From Puccinellia tenuiflora (lineage: Eukaryota; Streptophyta; Magnoliopsida; Poales; Poaceae), in assembly GCA_012064385.1 (NCBI GenBank), contig QRDG01000473.1, positions 3,603,965 to 3,667,964 on the forward strand: a DNA stretch of 64,000 bases. Direction: 5' to 3'. The position numbers were made by a program, and so were the translations under genes. The notes beneath the pieces were generated by a model. It made no database searches, was not told the DNA's origin, and saw nothing but the letters and a program-made list of their open reading frames with translations. This document shows, piece after piece, positions 12,112-25,139 of the stretch. How positions within the stretch are numbered: position 1 is the stretch's first letter; each line of letters opens with the position of its first letter.

Positions 12112-12491
12112 GAACCAGAGGAGAGGGCTGAGCTATAGTTCAATTGTATTGTTTGTATACTTGATGATGGTGTAAGACGGCCGTTTCATACTTTCATATA
12201 GCCATGGCCCATGGGTGTGGAGTGTGGAGTGTGGACTGTGCAGCATAAGAGCTTCGATACGTCAAGTCAAGCACATTCACGTTGCTATTGCCGCACTCTC
12301 CTGTCCCCCTGCCTTTCACTATTTTTTTTTTTATTTTGCCTTTCACTATTTTTTGAAACAAAACGGTTAGCCTTTCCTGATGGTAGTGATGGTTGTTATG
12401 TATGCATGGCGATTTTAAGAAGCAGTTGTATTGGGAAGGCGACTTGTTTAATAAAACAGGGTTTAGCTAGTTGTACTGATAAATCTTACTA
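12112..12491. other. Dioxygenase upstream region, no gene seen
   Basis: Divergent flank between the dioxygenase start and the LINE fragment. It contains two T-rich runs with a repeated TTGCCTTTCACTATTTTTT segment (about 12314-12356). No clear TATA box was identified. Confidence 0.4.
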
Positions 12492-12750
12492 GTGGATTGC
12501 ATTGTTCATAGGATTATACATACCGCCTCGGTGAGGCCTGCCATCACCTCCTGGAGATCGAGGCTCCCGTGGAAGATTAAAATCTTCTGTATCCTTGCCA
12601 ACGCCGACCGTCTGAGCTCCCGCATCAACCTCCACTCCAAGGGGTGTGCTCCTTCCGCGACTTGTGCCTCCTGCCCGGCGGTGGAGACTACTCGCCATCT
12701 CCTCTTCGAGTGTGCCCTAGCCGATGAGACATGGAGCCTGCTGGGGTGCG
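12492..12750 (+). pseudogene. LINE fragment, left part (zf-RVT zinc-binding domain)
   Basis: The frame beginning at 12492 shows the plant LINE reverse-transcriptase zinc-binding signature: W-x-S-R-LPWKIKIF, DRLSSR, a CxxC-type cluster (CAPSATCASCP) and ETTRHLLFEC. It stops abruptly at 12750, where Copia element A begins after TSD gtgcg (12746-12750). The same frame resumes at 38790. Only the C-terminal part of a LINE ORF2 is present; no upstream RT was found here. Confidence 0.8.
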
Positions 12751-12966
12751 TGATGGCCCTCGATCTACACCTGCACGAGAATTATCACGGGGAACACGAA
12801 TACAACACACGCACGCGGCACAGATTGGATTGCAAAACGTCCGTGTCGGACGTTTGGTTTCTTATTGCTTTTCGATCTAGGGTTTACAGGGGGGTATTAC
12901 ATGTATATATAGGACTAGGGTGGAGTCCTTGCACAACACGACTTGTCGTCGTGCTTAAACCCAACA
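12751..12966 (-). repeat. Element A LTR (3' LTR in element orientation)
   Basis: Starts TGATGGCCCTCG, ends CTTAAACCCAACA. It matches 38570-38784 over its full length with scattered substitutions, more than seen between the LTRs of the elements nested inside it, as expected for the older insertion. Confidence 0.93.
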
Positions 12967-12984
12967 ATCACCCCCCTAAGCACG

Positions 12985-14621
12985 ACGTGCCTACTTCACA
13001 GCTTGGACGCCTATCCTCTCGCGCATCTCCAAGAACTTTAGTCACCCCAAAGACTTGGTCAGAATATCTGCAAGCTGATCATCGGTGCATACGTAGTTGA
13101 CTTCCATCCTCTTCTCTTCCACACACTCTCGTATATAATGATACTTCGTATCTATGTGCTTACTCCTATCATGATGCACCTGATTCTTGCATAGAGAGAT
13201 AGCAGATTTGTTATCAACATACTACACCACTCCTTCTGGCTCTTGGTTTGTAAGATCACCAAGTAGCCGAGCTAACCACACACCTTGACGTGCTGCGGTA
13301 GCTGCTGCAATATACTCCGCCTCACAGGATGATTGTGCCACGACTTTCTGCTTCTGTGATGCCCAGCTCACTAAATTTCTCCCATGGAAATATGCGATAC
13401 CCGAAGTACTTTTACGGTCATCTATATCTCCTGCCATATCACTATCGCTGTAGCAGTGCAGCTTTACTTTGCCTCCTCCATCCCTTTCATAATCACAACC
13501 AAAGTTAGTGGTCCCTCTCACGTACCGAAGTATATGCTTAACCGCACTCATGTGCTTAGTTGTGGGCGCATCCATATAGCGACTCACAATACCAACCGAA
13601 TATGCTAAATCAGGCCTGGTAACCAAGTATCTTAGACTTCCAACTATACTTTTGTATTCGGTTGCATCAACTTCTGGTGCTTCACTTCTCTTACTCAACC
13701 TCAACCGAGGTTCCATAGGTACTTGAGACAGATTCCAAGCCTCCATGCCACACTTTTTCAAGAATTATCTTTGCATAAGCTTCCTGACATAGTGTAATAA
13801 CACCCGGTTTCTGTTGTACCTCTATGCCAAGATAATAACTAAGCAGCCCCAAATCACTCATATTGAATAATTCTTTCATCTGCAGCTTGAAATTTACAAC
13901 TTCTCCTTCATCAGCACCTGTAATCAACAAATCATCAACATAGACACCAACTAGTAGATGATCTGCCCTTTTTCCTCCCTTGTACATAGCATGTTCAAGT
14001 GGACACCTTTCAAACCCAAGTGATATCAATGTGCGATCAAGCTTCATATTCCATGCACGAGGTGCTTGCTTTAGGCCGTACAAAGCTTTTTTCAACTTCA
14101 ACACCTTGTGTTCAGCCCCTTCTTCAATGTAACCAGGTGGCTATTTCACATAGACCTCCTCCTCTAACTCACCATTAAGAAACGTCGTCCTCACATCCAT
14201 ATGGTGTAATTTCCACGCCTACTGTGCTGCGAGTGCAATTAGCAGCCTCAGCGATTCCATACGTGTAACCGGAGCAAACACTTCTTCAAAGTCAATTCCT
14301 TGCTCTTGTACGTAGCCCTTTGCAACTAGCCTTGCTTTGTGCTTTACCACCTTTCCCTCGGCATCTTTCTTCAGCTTATATACCCACTTGAGTCCAATTG
14401 CCTTTTGCCCGTTGGGAAGATCAACAAGACTCCATGTCTCATTGTCAAGAATTGATCCCAACTCTTCATCCATCGCACGACACCAACGGGCAGTTCTGTT
14501 CTTCAAATCTGGTCGGTTCTTCATTTTCTGTTAGAAGGCAGTGACCTCTCCCTCGTCCTCCTTTCTTCGGTGCCCGGACAGGGTTAATCGTGCGTAGAGC
14601 CTCTTCTGGATATAACTCCAA
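12985..14621 (-). pseudogene. Element A reverse transcriptase and RNase H, broken
   Basis: Read from 14621 downwards. RT motifs: AIGLKWVYKLK, KARLVAKGY, FAPVTRM, then ALYGLKQAPRAW and the catalytic YVDD (LLVGVYVDDLLITG). RNase H motifs: GSLRYLV, SDSDMAGD, KSTSG and SSCEAEYIA, with the C-terminal DQLADILTK still recognisable near 13.06 kb. Damage: a frameshift before AMDEELGSI (near 14.5 kb), a stop near 14.22 kb, a frameshift near 13.75 kb, and a TAG replacing a Tyr codon at about 13.22 kb just before VDNKSA. It cannot make a functional polyprotein. Confidence 0.9.
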
Positions 14622-14626
14622 CACCG

Positions 14627-16499
14627 TGAAAGGGGTCGAAGCATAGAAAACAAAAAAAATTCCTACGCAACAAACGGAATAAACCCTAAGGATCTAGATC
14701 TACTAGATGAAGATAGCGAAGGTGAGATCCAATCTCTTACCCTTAAAGATCGAACAAACGCGTTTTGTCAGTGCAGGGGTTGGCTAGTCGATCCCCGCAA
14801 CTAGACTCGTCTAGTCGCGAGGAGATGTATTATCCTCGAGATCGAATCCGACGAAGTGCAGCAATGGGCAGCACCTCCGCGGTATCCATACGTACAGCTC
14901 GATGAAGAAGTCTACTCCTTGATCCCGCAAGCGAGGTAGACGTGGCCTTGATGATCTCAGCAACACGACGGTGTGGTGGTGATGATGACGATCTCCACGA
15001 GCGAGGCTTCGCCAAGAAAAGCACGGGGAGAGGGAGAGGAGGAGGTAGCGCAGTAGCCCCCTAGGACTAGAGGGGTGCAGCGGCTATGAGGTGGAGAGGT
15101 GATAGCGGCAGCCCTCCGGGAGAGGGGTGGCGCGGCTAGGGTTTAGGTGGAGGAGGTGGTGCGGCTTGGGGTGCTTGGGGCGGCAGCCTCTAGGGTGTCA
15201 CGCACCCCTCCCCACCCCCCCTTTATATAGGTGGAGGGGGAGCCCTAGGGCCGGCCGGCCAAAGGGTGGCTTGGCCCCCAAGCCGAGTCCCCCTAGGACT
15301 CCTCCTAGGGTTCGGCCGGCTCCCCTCCTAGGGCCACACGGATTGGCCCATATGGGCCTTGGGTGGTGTGGCACACCCATGTGGTGGCTGCACCCCCTTT
15401 GTCCATGTGGGCCCCCATACAATATGTGGGTCCCACTTCTAGACCCCTCTAGAACATTCTAGAACCTTCCGGTACCCTATACAAATTTCCCGGAACTTTT
15501 CCGATACCTCCGGAAACCACTTTCCATATATGAATCTTATTCTCTGGACTCCTCCGGAACTCCTCATGACATCCGGGATCCCATCCGAGACTCCGAATCA
15601 TCATTCGTTCATTTCATCATTTAATTCATCGCAAAACCTAATTTCATCGGAGCGTTAAGTGTGTGACCCTACGGGTTCGGGAATGCATAGACATGATCAT
15701 ATCAATAATTAATAGCGAGACCGGGATGCCCATATTAATTCCTATGCACTCAACGAAACTCTTTTCTCGATTGAACCACGATGCCGAAGATTCAATTAAT
15801 CTCATATACGATTCCCTTTGTCTCACGATATTTTACTTGCCCGAGATTTAATCGTTGACATCCCCATGTCCAGTTTAATCTCGTTACCGGCAAGTTCTCT
15901 TTACTCGTCCATAATATAGGATCCCGGTGATTACATCCTAATCACATGTCTGCAGACTTTTGATGCTATATTACTGAGAAGGCCTGGAGATATCTTCTCC
16001 GTCACATGGAGGGACAAATCCCACTCTTGATTCATATCACCCAACAACCCACCGTCGGAGATACCTGAAATCCACCTTTATAATCACCCAGTTACGAAGT
16101 GACGTTTGATGTCCACAAAGTATTCCTCCGGTGAACGGGAGTGATATAATCTCATGGTTTAAGGAAACTATATTTGGCATATTAAAAGTGTTGACAACAA
16201 AACTTTTGTGACACGATTAATTTTAACTCTTTATTATTTGGGTCATGTCCATCAAGTCATTGACCCAATGACGTGACTCCGTTATCAAGTGACTATAACA
16301 AGTCCATAGTTAGGATAACTATCTCTTGATCAACGAACTAGTCCTGTAGAGGCTCACTAGGGACTCCTGGTGTTTATATTCCACACATGTATTATGTTTC
16401 CATTTAATAGAATTATAGCATGGATAATAAACTATTATCATAAACATGATTATGCTTAATAAACCATTTTATTATTGCCTCTAGGGCATATTCCCAATA
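14627..16499 (-). repeat. Element B LTR, left copy
   Basis: Starts TGAAAGGGGTCG and ends CCCAATA, where the partner ends CCCAACA; the canonical terminal CA is mutated to TA here. A GC-rich block (about 15.05-15.43 kb) contains chance open frames on both strands. These recur in the other LTR and are not genes. Confidence 0.92.
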
Positions 16500-19418
16500 G
16501 TCTCCCACTTGCACTAGAGTCAATAATCTAGTTTACATTTTTCTCGATCCAACAAACATAGAGTCTCACTCATGAAGTCTCAGTGCTGATCATGTTTGCT
16601 TGTGGAAGAGGTTATGTCCGTGCTCTGTACTATGCAGCTCTTTATGTCCTTTGCAAAATCGTAACTGTCACCTAATTTGACATTACTTTATCAACACATG
16701 ATAAACTCCTTATCATCCCATGATAGAATTCATTATCATATAATGAATATAATATGTTTGGTTACAGAGTGCGATGCTTGTATCCCTTTATGCCTACATG
16801 ACGTATGATCAATCAAAAGGACTTTCACATAGCATGTGCATCCGGAACTCACTCAATCTTGAAACAACTTTCTCAAACCAAAAATATTGTATCTTATTTT
16901 AATCCTAGAATTAATCATATACTCCTATATGTTGTAGACTTAACAAATCGACAGTGTACCATGTCACTTCGATATTTTCGATCATGCTTTCGCTATGCTT
17001 CTGATTTTAAGAGATCTCCAATTTAGTTTGGCTTTATGACTTCAACCAAGTCTACCACTTTCTAAATTCATCTCAATTTCATGAAAAATGACTCCTCATT
17101 TAACATGTTCTTCCAACTAAGAACTTGGGTCACATATCGTCAAATACAAACACATGGTTCTCATATGTTCAGACCTATGAACCATTCATAGTGAATACCA
17201 ACATATCCTCCAACCATCAATTTTTGTACTGAGTTACCAACTCAATGTTTCACCTATTCCTTACAAAGAGATGAACCATTCTTCTCTTGTTTTAATTTTT
17301 GAACTCCTTCAAAACTTGTTTAGGTTAAACATCCTGACTTTAATGTTTATCAAACATATCTATCCTCCATAGATACATCCATCTCCATGGATATTTGACG
17401 TTTAAACTAACTTCACAAGTTATGCATTGGTCCATGACAATATTTACAACATTCACGAAATCTCCATTTCGTTCAATAAAGATGTTGTAAACTCCCACTC
17501 AAATATACACCATACACATATTAAATTGTGAAACCCACTATGGCTCCCACTCAGAAATATGTTATCTCTATATTTGACCATGATTAAACAACTCCCACTC
17601 AAACATATGTCTCCACATATTTTGATCATGGAAAATAGTTTCTGCTCTAACTTAATATATGTCACCACATATGTTAATTAGATCCCACTCAGTTTCTTAT
17701 GCACTTTCTCGATACTTTGGACTCCTCCAAAATTCTCATTTAACCATTAAAATCGAGAACTCATATACGAAATACTAGTACTCTGCTAGCATCAATCCTC
17801 TTGACTTTAAGCACAACTACACCATGTAGTTAACAACATTGAATCTGTTTTAAAGAGATTTACCTCTTGTGCTTCTCTTCAGCAAGTTTTATTTATTCCT
17901 TCCAAAACCTTTTGAAGAATAAATATGTGAAACATCGCTTTCACAAAATCAAGTAACAATTACTTGTGATTTAAACTTAACATAGGATGACTCTAAGTCA
18001 CTTTCGTATTTTAAAGTTTCTATTTCTTACTTTTGTAGTTTCGCAGGTATGTCTTGTTTCTCAAACATGACAAGTAAATCATGAATATTATTTGCAACTT
18101 TGACAAATTTCATATTCTTGAATCCTACTTCTCTTTAGACAAGCTAAACCAAAATTCAATGATCACTATCATTAAATTCTTTTATGTGTCAAGTTTTAAC
18201 CAACATAGCACTTTACATGTGCCACTTGATACATAAACATACAAGGTTTTAGCTTTCTCAATTTATTCCAACAATTCTTTTATCCATGAAACCATTTCAC
18301 GATAAAACCACTAAAATACTTGACACAACCAAGCAAATTGGTTTGTCCCTTTTAGTCTCATATTGTGGAATCTCTATTCATAATCTCATATGAATATACT
18401 ACAAAACTCCATTTGCTATAGTTTCTAATTATCCCATAATTACTGAAACCACTATTTCACATAACTCATATGCGAAATGCAAATCATTAAATAGATCCTT
18501 TATTTAAAACAGAGTGTTATCAAAATAAATCTAAATGATACAAATAAAACCTTAATTCTAAATCCCATTTCTATGACCACATAATATCAAAATATAATGT
18601 GACTAAAATACTTTAGGTTTCATCAAAACACTTTTGAATAAACTCTAAATATTGCAATTTGTGATAACACTTGTCACAAGTCTGCATACTAAACAATAAC
18701 TCAAATATTTCGTCTCTTTTGATCAAATCGAAAAGACTCAATTATCTTGTTAAATTAATATCCTTTACTTTTATGGTCTCATCATAACTTGAATAAATAC
18801 ACCTATTTACTCATTCACGATTAAGCACTCAAAATAATGATGTTTCTTATTCACTGGAAAGATTCAACCAACACTTGTGTTTATTTTCAGCTACTCATGG
18901 CATTTTCAGAAAATGGCATTTTTAATCATACTACTTAGTGGTGCGCATCCAAATGCTCCTCAACACTATAGTACAATTAAAACAAACCTCATCATCAAGT
19001 ATTGGATATTTTTAGCATGTTTCATATTTTATAAATGTTTAGCTAATTATCGTTTAAATCAAACAAAGGACAATAATCTCATAATCGAAACGTGATCACC
19101 AAAAAGGATTACTCATGAAAATAGAACAACCACTTGTCTTTAACATGAATGACCATCTCACAAATCGAGACACACTAATTTAAAGATCACACTTAATTCG
19201 ATTACAAAACTCATTCAAATCCTCTAATTTAAAACGATAAATGTAGAAGTAGAATGTCGCCAGCATCAACTCCTTGATTGCCTTCTTTCCGCGAAATCCA
19301 CTCAGTCCCTCCATGCACTTCTCAAACGGCAGGCCCTGTTTTCACAAAACAGCACAAGTATCAAATACTTAGCTCACCACAAGTGTAAATGGGACATTAA
19401 ACATTTATAACTTGTATA
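16500..19418 (-). other. Element B internal non-coding region
   Basis: Nearly 3 kb of strongly A/T-rich sequence between the gag stop and the polypurine tract, where an autonomous Copia would carry pol. No RT, integrase or RNase H motif is visible on either strand. Short motifs such as ACTCCCACTCA recur at about 17.49-17.69 kb. Confidence 0.7.
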
Positions 19419-20048
19419 TCAAAATATACCTTCTGCATTGACTACTTTTCTTGCTATGGGATTCTTTTCGATCTGACGAAGTCGAGACACCAGTTCAGGA
19501 TAAGTGATCGAATCCCTTTTCTTGACATAGTCTCTGACACAATTCTTGAATCTGGGGGGAAGCGAACGCAACAGCCCATCTATCGCGAATTCGTCACTCA
19601 TCTCCATATCCCAAGCATCCACAAGAGTGTAATATATCCTATACATTTTCTTCAGATGCTCCTCCAAGCAATCATTTTCTTCCATCTTAGTTGAAAGAAA
19701 TTCATCTAGACCTTCAAACCTCGCAATTCTCACTTGTGCTATGAACATTTTCTTTAGCTCAGTGACAGTCTCAATGGCACTCAAGTTCTTGAATTGTTTG
19801 GCCAGGTCTGAATTCATGAAGACACTCATCAACCATTTGACTTGAATGTGAGTCTTACTCTGATTGAGCCAAGCCATACGCTTGTTGTAACTTGCAGAAG
19901 CTTTGGGTTTCTCTTCTAAAGTTTCATGTAACACGTAGAGTTCATCATTGGTCGATAGGACTTCTCTAAGACGTTGGTACCACTCGATGAAATTTGACCC
20001 ATCAAGACGCAGCTCCTCAGCTACGAACAAGTTATCGTAGTCTGCCAT
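19419..20048 (-). CDS. Element B gag-like protein
   Basis: A continuous 209-aa ORF beginning MADYDNLFVAEELRLDG. The segments SNFIEWYQRLREVL, VKWLMSVFMNSDLAKQF, FEGLDEFLSTKMEEND and YPELVSRLRQIEKNP follow the order of Copia gag (UBN2/retrotran_gag) domains. It lacks a zinc knuckle and stops soon after the capsid-like part, so it is shorter than a full gag. Being the only intact frame of the element, it may have been kept for particle assembly while enzymes come in trans; that is inference. Confidence 0.8.
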   Translation of the reverse strand: MADYDNLFVAEELRLDGSNFIEWYQRLREVLSTNDELYVLHETLEEKPKASASYNKRMAWLNQSKTHIQVKWLMSVFMNSDLAKQFKNLSAIETVTELKKMFIAQVRIARFEGLDEFLSTKMEENDCLEEHLKKMYRIYYTLVDAWDMEMSDEFAIDGLLRSLPPRFKNCVRDYVKKRDSITYPELVSRLRQIEKNPIARKVVNAEGIF

Positions 20049-21300
20049 GATCTACAAGGATTTTTGCAAAGACATTTTCTTAGGACATTTGTTTATGATA
20101 ATTCTAGTTCATCTTAATCAAATTACTACATGAACTCCCACTAAACTTAACATCTCTCTGGTTGTTTAGTGACACACGATCCAAATCCACTACACCACAA
20201 CCGATCATCACGTGAGATGATGTAGCTTCAATGGTGAACAACTCAGTGTTGATCATATCATTCATATGACTCGTGTTTAACCTTTCGGTTCCGTGTTCCC
20301 GAGGCCATGTCTGTACATGCTAGGCTCGTCAAGATCTACCGTAGTATTTCATGCATGTGTAAACTGGCTTACACCCGTTGTATGTGGACGTTGAATCTAT
20401 CACACCCGATCATCACGTGATGCTTCAAAACGATGAACTTTCGCAACGGTGCATACTAGGGGAGAACACTTAATTATCTTGATATTGACGTGAGAGATCA
20501 CCTTATCATGCTACCATCGCGATCACATCTAAGCAAGCAATAAGGTGCATAAAAGGATTAACATCACATGCAATTCAAAATTGTGATATGATATGGCCTT
20601 TCTTCTTGTGCTTTTGATCTCCATCTCCAAAGCACCGGCATGATCTCCATCTCCGGTATGATCTCCATCATTGTGGCGCCATCACCATGGTTGTCCACCA
20701 ACTATTGTAACTACTACTATTGCTACTCTTAGCGATAAAGTAAAACAATTACATGGTGATTCAATGACACGCAGGTCACATAAAATAATAGACAACCATA
20801 TGGCTCCTGCCGGTTGCCGTACTCGTCGACATGCAAGTTGCGAAATATTACAAACATGATCATTGCATACATTATCACAAATCACACATTGGCCATACCA
20901 CATCACATGACCCCCTGCAAAAACAAGTTAGACGTCCTCTACTTTGTTTATGTAGTTTTTACGTGGCTTGGGTCAAAAGATAGAACCGTTCTAATATATG
21001 CAAAACCACAACGGTGATATAATAGTTGCTTATTTACTCATCCTTTTGAAAGGACTTCCATTGAAAATTGCACCCTCACTAAAGCAAGAAAAACACACAC
21101 CCGCCAGCCACTTATGCAAAACAAGTTGCATGTCAGTCGTGGAACCGGTCTCTCGTGCGTGGACGAGTAAGGTTGGTCCGGGCCGCTTCAATCTCACAAT
21201 ACTGCAAAGATGCAAAGCGCATGCTAGAAGGTAGCAACATCAAATATCAACGCCCACAACTCCTTGTGTTCTAATCGCACCAACTTCTACGAATAGATCT
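20049..21300 (-). other. Element B untranslated leader
   Basis: Region between the primer site and gag in element orientation. It carries repeated CACCCGATCATCACGTGA / CGATCATCACGTGAGATGA segments (about 20.2 and 20.4 kb) and no convincing ORF. Possibly packaging and dimerisation signals, but nothing in the sequence proves this. Confidence 0.5.
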
Positions 21301-21315
21301 AGGCTCTGATACCAC

Positions 21316-23195
21316 TGAAAGGGGTCGTAGCATAGAAAACAAAAAAATTCCTACGCAACAAGCGGAATAAACCCCAAGGATCTAGATCTACTAGATGAAG
21401 ATAGCGAAGGTGAGATCCAATCTCTTACCCTTGAAGATCGAACAAATGCGTTTTGTCGGTGCAGGGGTTGGCTAGTCGATCCCCGCAACTAGACTCGTCT
21501 AGTCGCGAGGAGATGTATTATCCTCGAGATCCAATCCGACGAAGTGCAGCAACGGGCAGCACCTCCGCAGTATCCACACGTACAACTCGATGAAGATGTC
21601 TACTCCTTGATCCCGCAAGTGAGGTAGACGTGGCCTTGATGATCTCAGCAACATGACGGTGTGGTGGTGATGATGACGATCTCCACGAGCGAGGCTTCGC
21701 CAAGCCAAGCACGGGGCGAGGGAGAGGAGGAGGTGACGCAGCAGCCCCCTAGGACTAGAGGGGTGTGTTGGTTATGAGGTGGAGAGGTGATGGCGGCAGC
21801 CCTCCGGGAGAGGGGTGGCACGGCTAGGGTTTAGGTGGAGGAGGTGGTGCGGCTTGGGGTGCTTGGGGCGGCAGCCTCTAGGGTGTCACGCACCCCTCCC
21901 CACCCCCCACCCTTTATATAGGTGGAGGGGGAGCCCTAGGGCCGGCCGGCCAAAGGGTGGCTTGGCCCCCAAGCCGAGTCCCCCTAGGACTCCTCCTAGG
22001 GTTCGGCCGGCTCCCCTCCTAGGGCCACACGGATTGGCCCATGTGGGCCTTGGGTGGTGCGGCACACCCATGTGGTGGCTGCACCCCCTTTGTCCATGTG
22101 GGCCCCCATACAATATGTGGGTCCCACTTCTAGACCCCTCTAGAACATTCTAGAACCTTCCGGTACCCTATACAAATTTCCCGGAACTTTTCCGATACCT
22201 CCGGAAACCACTTTCCATATATGAATCTTATTCTCCGGACTCCTCCGGAACTCCTCATGACATCCGGGATCTCATCCGAGACTCCGAATCACCATTCGTT
22301 CGTTTCATCATTTAATTCATCGCAAAACCTAATTTCATCGGAGCGTTAAGTGTGTGACCCTACGGGTTCGGGAATGCATAGACATGATCATATCAATAAT
22401 TAATAGCGGGACCGGGATGCCCATATTAATTCCTATACACTCAACGAAACTCTTTTCTCGATTGAACCACGATGTCGGAGATTCAATTAATCTCATATAC
22501 GATTCCCTTTGTCTCACGATATTTTACTTGCCCGAGATTTAATCGTTGACATCCCCATGTCCAGTTTAATCTCGTTACCGGCAATTTCTCTTTACTCGTC
22601 CATAATATAGGATCCCGGTGATTACATCCTAATCACATGTCTGCAGACTTTTGATGCTATATTACCGAGAAGGCCTGGAGATATCTTCTCCGTCACATGG
22701 AGGGACAAATCCCACTCTTGATTCATATCACCCAACAACCCACCGTCGGAGATACCTGAAAGCCACCTTTATAATCACCCAGTTACGAAGTGACGTTTGA
22801 TGTCCACAAAGTATTCCTCCGGTGAACGGGAGTGATATAATCTCATGGTCTAAGGAAACTATATTTGGCATATTAAAAGTGTTGACAACAAAACTTTTGT
22901 GACACGATTAATTGTAACTCTTTATTATTTGGGTCATGTCCATCAAGTCATTCACCCAATGACGTGACTCCGTTATCAAGTGACTATAACAAGTCCATAG
23001 TTAGGAAACTCTAACTATCTCTTGATCAACGAACTAGTCCTGTAGAGGCTCACTAGGGACTCCTGGTGTTTATATTCCACACATGTATTATGTTTCAATT
23101 TAATACAATTATAGCATGGATAATAAACTATTATCATAAACATGAATATGCTTAATAAACCATTTTATTATTGCCTCTAGGGCATATTCCCAACA
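21316..23195 (-). repeat. Element B LTR, right copy (5' LTR in element orientation)
   Basis: Matches 14627-16499 almost throughout with a few dozen differences, including a 7-bp insertion (AAACTCT near 23.0 kb) and a short CCCACC difference. The high LTR identity marks an insertion younger than host element A. Confidence 0.92.
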
Positions 23196-23200
23196 CACCG

Positions 23201-24119
23201 GCCGTAGCTTCTCAGGCGTAGGCGACCGTGTTCTCGTCGGAGGAGATGCTGGTACCTCCGTCCTTGGCGTATCTAGGACGTCATCTGTCGTAGCTGCGCT
23301 CCCGGGCTGATTTCCTGCCGCGGCAGAATTTTCTGCTGAGCCAGCTGCTTCTGCTGCCGAGGCAGTGTTTTCTGGCGATTTCCCTACCGCGACAAAGGAT
23401 GCTGCTGTGGCAGTGATTTCGCCGTTTCCTGTCGTGGCAGCGCTCCCAGCAGCAGGCGTCCCCGGTGACTTGAGGGAAGGTCCCTCGCCGCCACTTGACC
23501 CGTCGCCGTCACCACCACGCGTCGTTGGTGTTCCTGATTCACCACGATCATCTCCACGCTCACCCTGCTCAACATAGCTATAAGTAACATGAAAATTTTC
23601 ATTAGTTTTTGGCTGGTTAGACTCCGCTGCATCCCAGTTCCATGGTCTGTCCTCCTCGAAGACCACGTCGCGCGTCACGCATACCCGCTTGGTAGTGGGA
23701 TTGTACGCACAGTAGGCTTTCAAACCAGACTCATAGCCAATCATGATCATCGATGTACTGTGGTCGGCAAGCTTGCCAACATGTCCTCTCACCGGTTTTA
23801 TGTGTGCTATGCAGCCAAACGTGCGAAGATGAGCAACATTGAGCTTCTGACCGCACCATGATTCATACGGTGTCATGCCTTCAACACTCTTTGTAGGCGC
23901 CCTATTGAGAAGATAGACTGCCATCACCACAACTTCTCCCCAAAATCTTCCAGGAACTCCTTTGCTTTTCATCATGCTCCGCGCCATAGCAACAACAGTT
24001 TGATTCCTACGTTCCACCACTCCGTTTTGCTGTGGAGAGTATGGAGCAGTCAAGTACCGCTTAATGGCATGACTTTCACAATATGAATTGAACTCGTCCG
24101 ATGTAAATTCACACCCCCC
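23201..24119 (-). pseudogene. Element A integrase C-terminal half and linker
   Basis: Continues the integrase core from 36.65 kb. It starts with CEFTSDEF, then APYSPQQNG with the catalytic Glu in VVERRNQT, then FWGEVV, LLNRAPTKS and TPYESW (Copia integrase C-terminal GKGY-like region), followed by a low-complexity Ala/Gly/Ser/Pro linker to SPTPEKLRPV. It is cut at 23200/14622 by element B and at 24119 by element C. The split leaves integrase Asp and Glu on DNA blocks 12.5 kb apart. Confidence 0.9.
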
Positions 24120-25139
24120 TGAAAGTGCATGGTTGATCCCATGCATGGTTTTGGTAATTAATGACAATCTCTATGGACTAATATTTGCATTGAGCTATAT
24201 TTGTAGGTGTCCATTAGCTTGCTTGTCTCCATGTGTTGGAGTCAAGGTCTTGCTTGTTCTCCATGTGTTGGAGTCAAGGTTAAGGGAAGGAGATCATTTG
24301 TTGATCAAGGCCAAGGTGTTCGTCATCAAGATAAAGACCAAGTGAAGATATGCCGAAATGGTTCTTCCCCCATCTTGGTGTATGGGGGAGCCACATGTGA
24401 ATCTTCACCAAGCAAGGCGCAATCAAGAAAGGTGGTTCGTCTTGAGGAAATGAAGATCGTCTTCATCGACCTCAAGTGGATTAATGCGCAAGGCAAAGGT
24501 ATGATCTTGATAGGGCTTTTATTTTACCGGTCTCATGATGTTAGTTGAGAGATCGGGTTATAGGATAGATAGCCGTACTATCAAGAGGGGCTCTCGACCG
24601 AGTATCGTGATCGTATCGTTCGTGGAGAGCTCAAACCTTTGCATCCATGCAATCATCTTTATTGGTTCTTATTTGGCTTTTATCCATGTGAGAATTTAGA
24701 GCTTGTGTTCATCTCCATACCAAGCTCTAGTTCACCAAAAACGGATCTCATGAATATCTTCTTGCGTTTTTGATATCGGAGGTTTTACCGGTTTGTCTCT
24801 TCTACGAGAGGTCAAACTCTCTACTTATGTTTTTCTCCTCACATGATAGACTATGATGTGTATGTGCATGATCTTGTAGGGCTTGTGACTATCTTCGAAA
24901 CAAGCCCAAGATCATTGAAAACGGAGTCTTGATGAAAAGCTTATGCGTTTTCGGTGTTGGAGATTTTGCCGGTTCATCCGCTTGAAAAGGTCTCACCTTT
25001 CCAACCCTTTGCACAATCTCCCTTGCTTGTTTCAATATTTTGACTTTTTGTAGTCTTATTCTTGTCGTCCTCTTTTCAACAAAATTGGATTCACTCGATT
25101 CGGAGCTTCCACGCAAAAGTTATTCAGTTTCAGGCTTCT

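Larger units (their letters stand above)
14627..23195 (-). mobile_element. Non-autonomous Copia-like LTR element B (gag only)
   Basis: About 1.87-kb LTRs at 14627-16499 and 21316-23195, TSD caccg at 14622-14626 and 23196-23200, inserted in the integrase-RT linker of element A. Primer site (GTGGTATCAGAGCCT, 21315-21301) fits initiator Met tRNA, with a purine-rich tract (GCAAGTGGGAGAC) next to the other LTR. The LTR outer end TGTTGGGAATATGCCCTAG resembles the BARE/Angela Copia group of Triticeae. The internal region holds only a 209-aa gag-like ORF and no protease, integrase or RT, so it would need proteins from a relative. Confidence 0.92.

Noticed and set aside
11835..12143. Longer alternative frame covering the dioxygenase first exon
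   Set aside because: It is a different reading frame without dioxygenase motifs; the frame from ATG 12087 carries FLPVIDLS and joins correctly to exon 2.
15127..15462. Open frames of about 60-112 codons on both strands at 15.1-15.9 kb and again at 21.8-22.5 kb
   Set aside because: They are the same sequence in the two LTRs of element B; shadows of a repeat, not genes.
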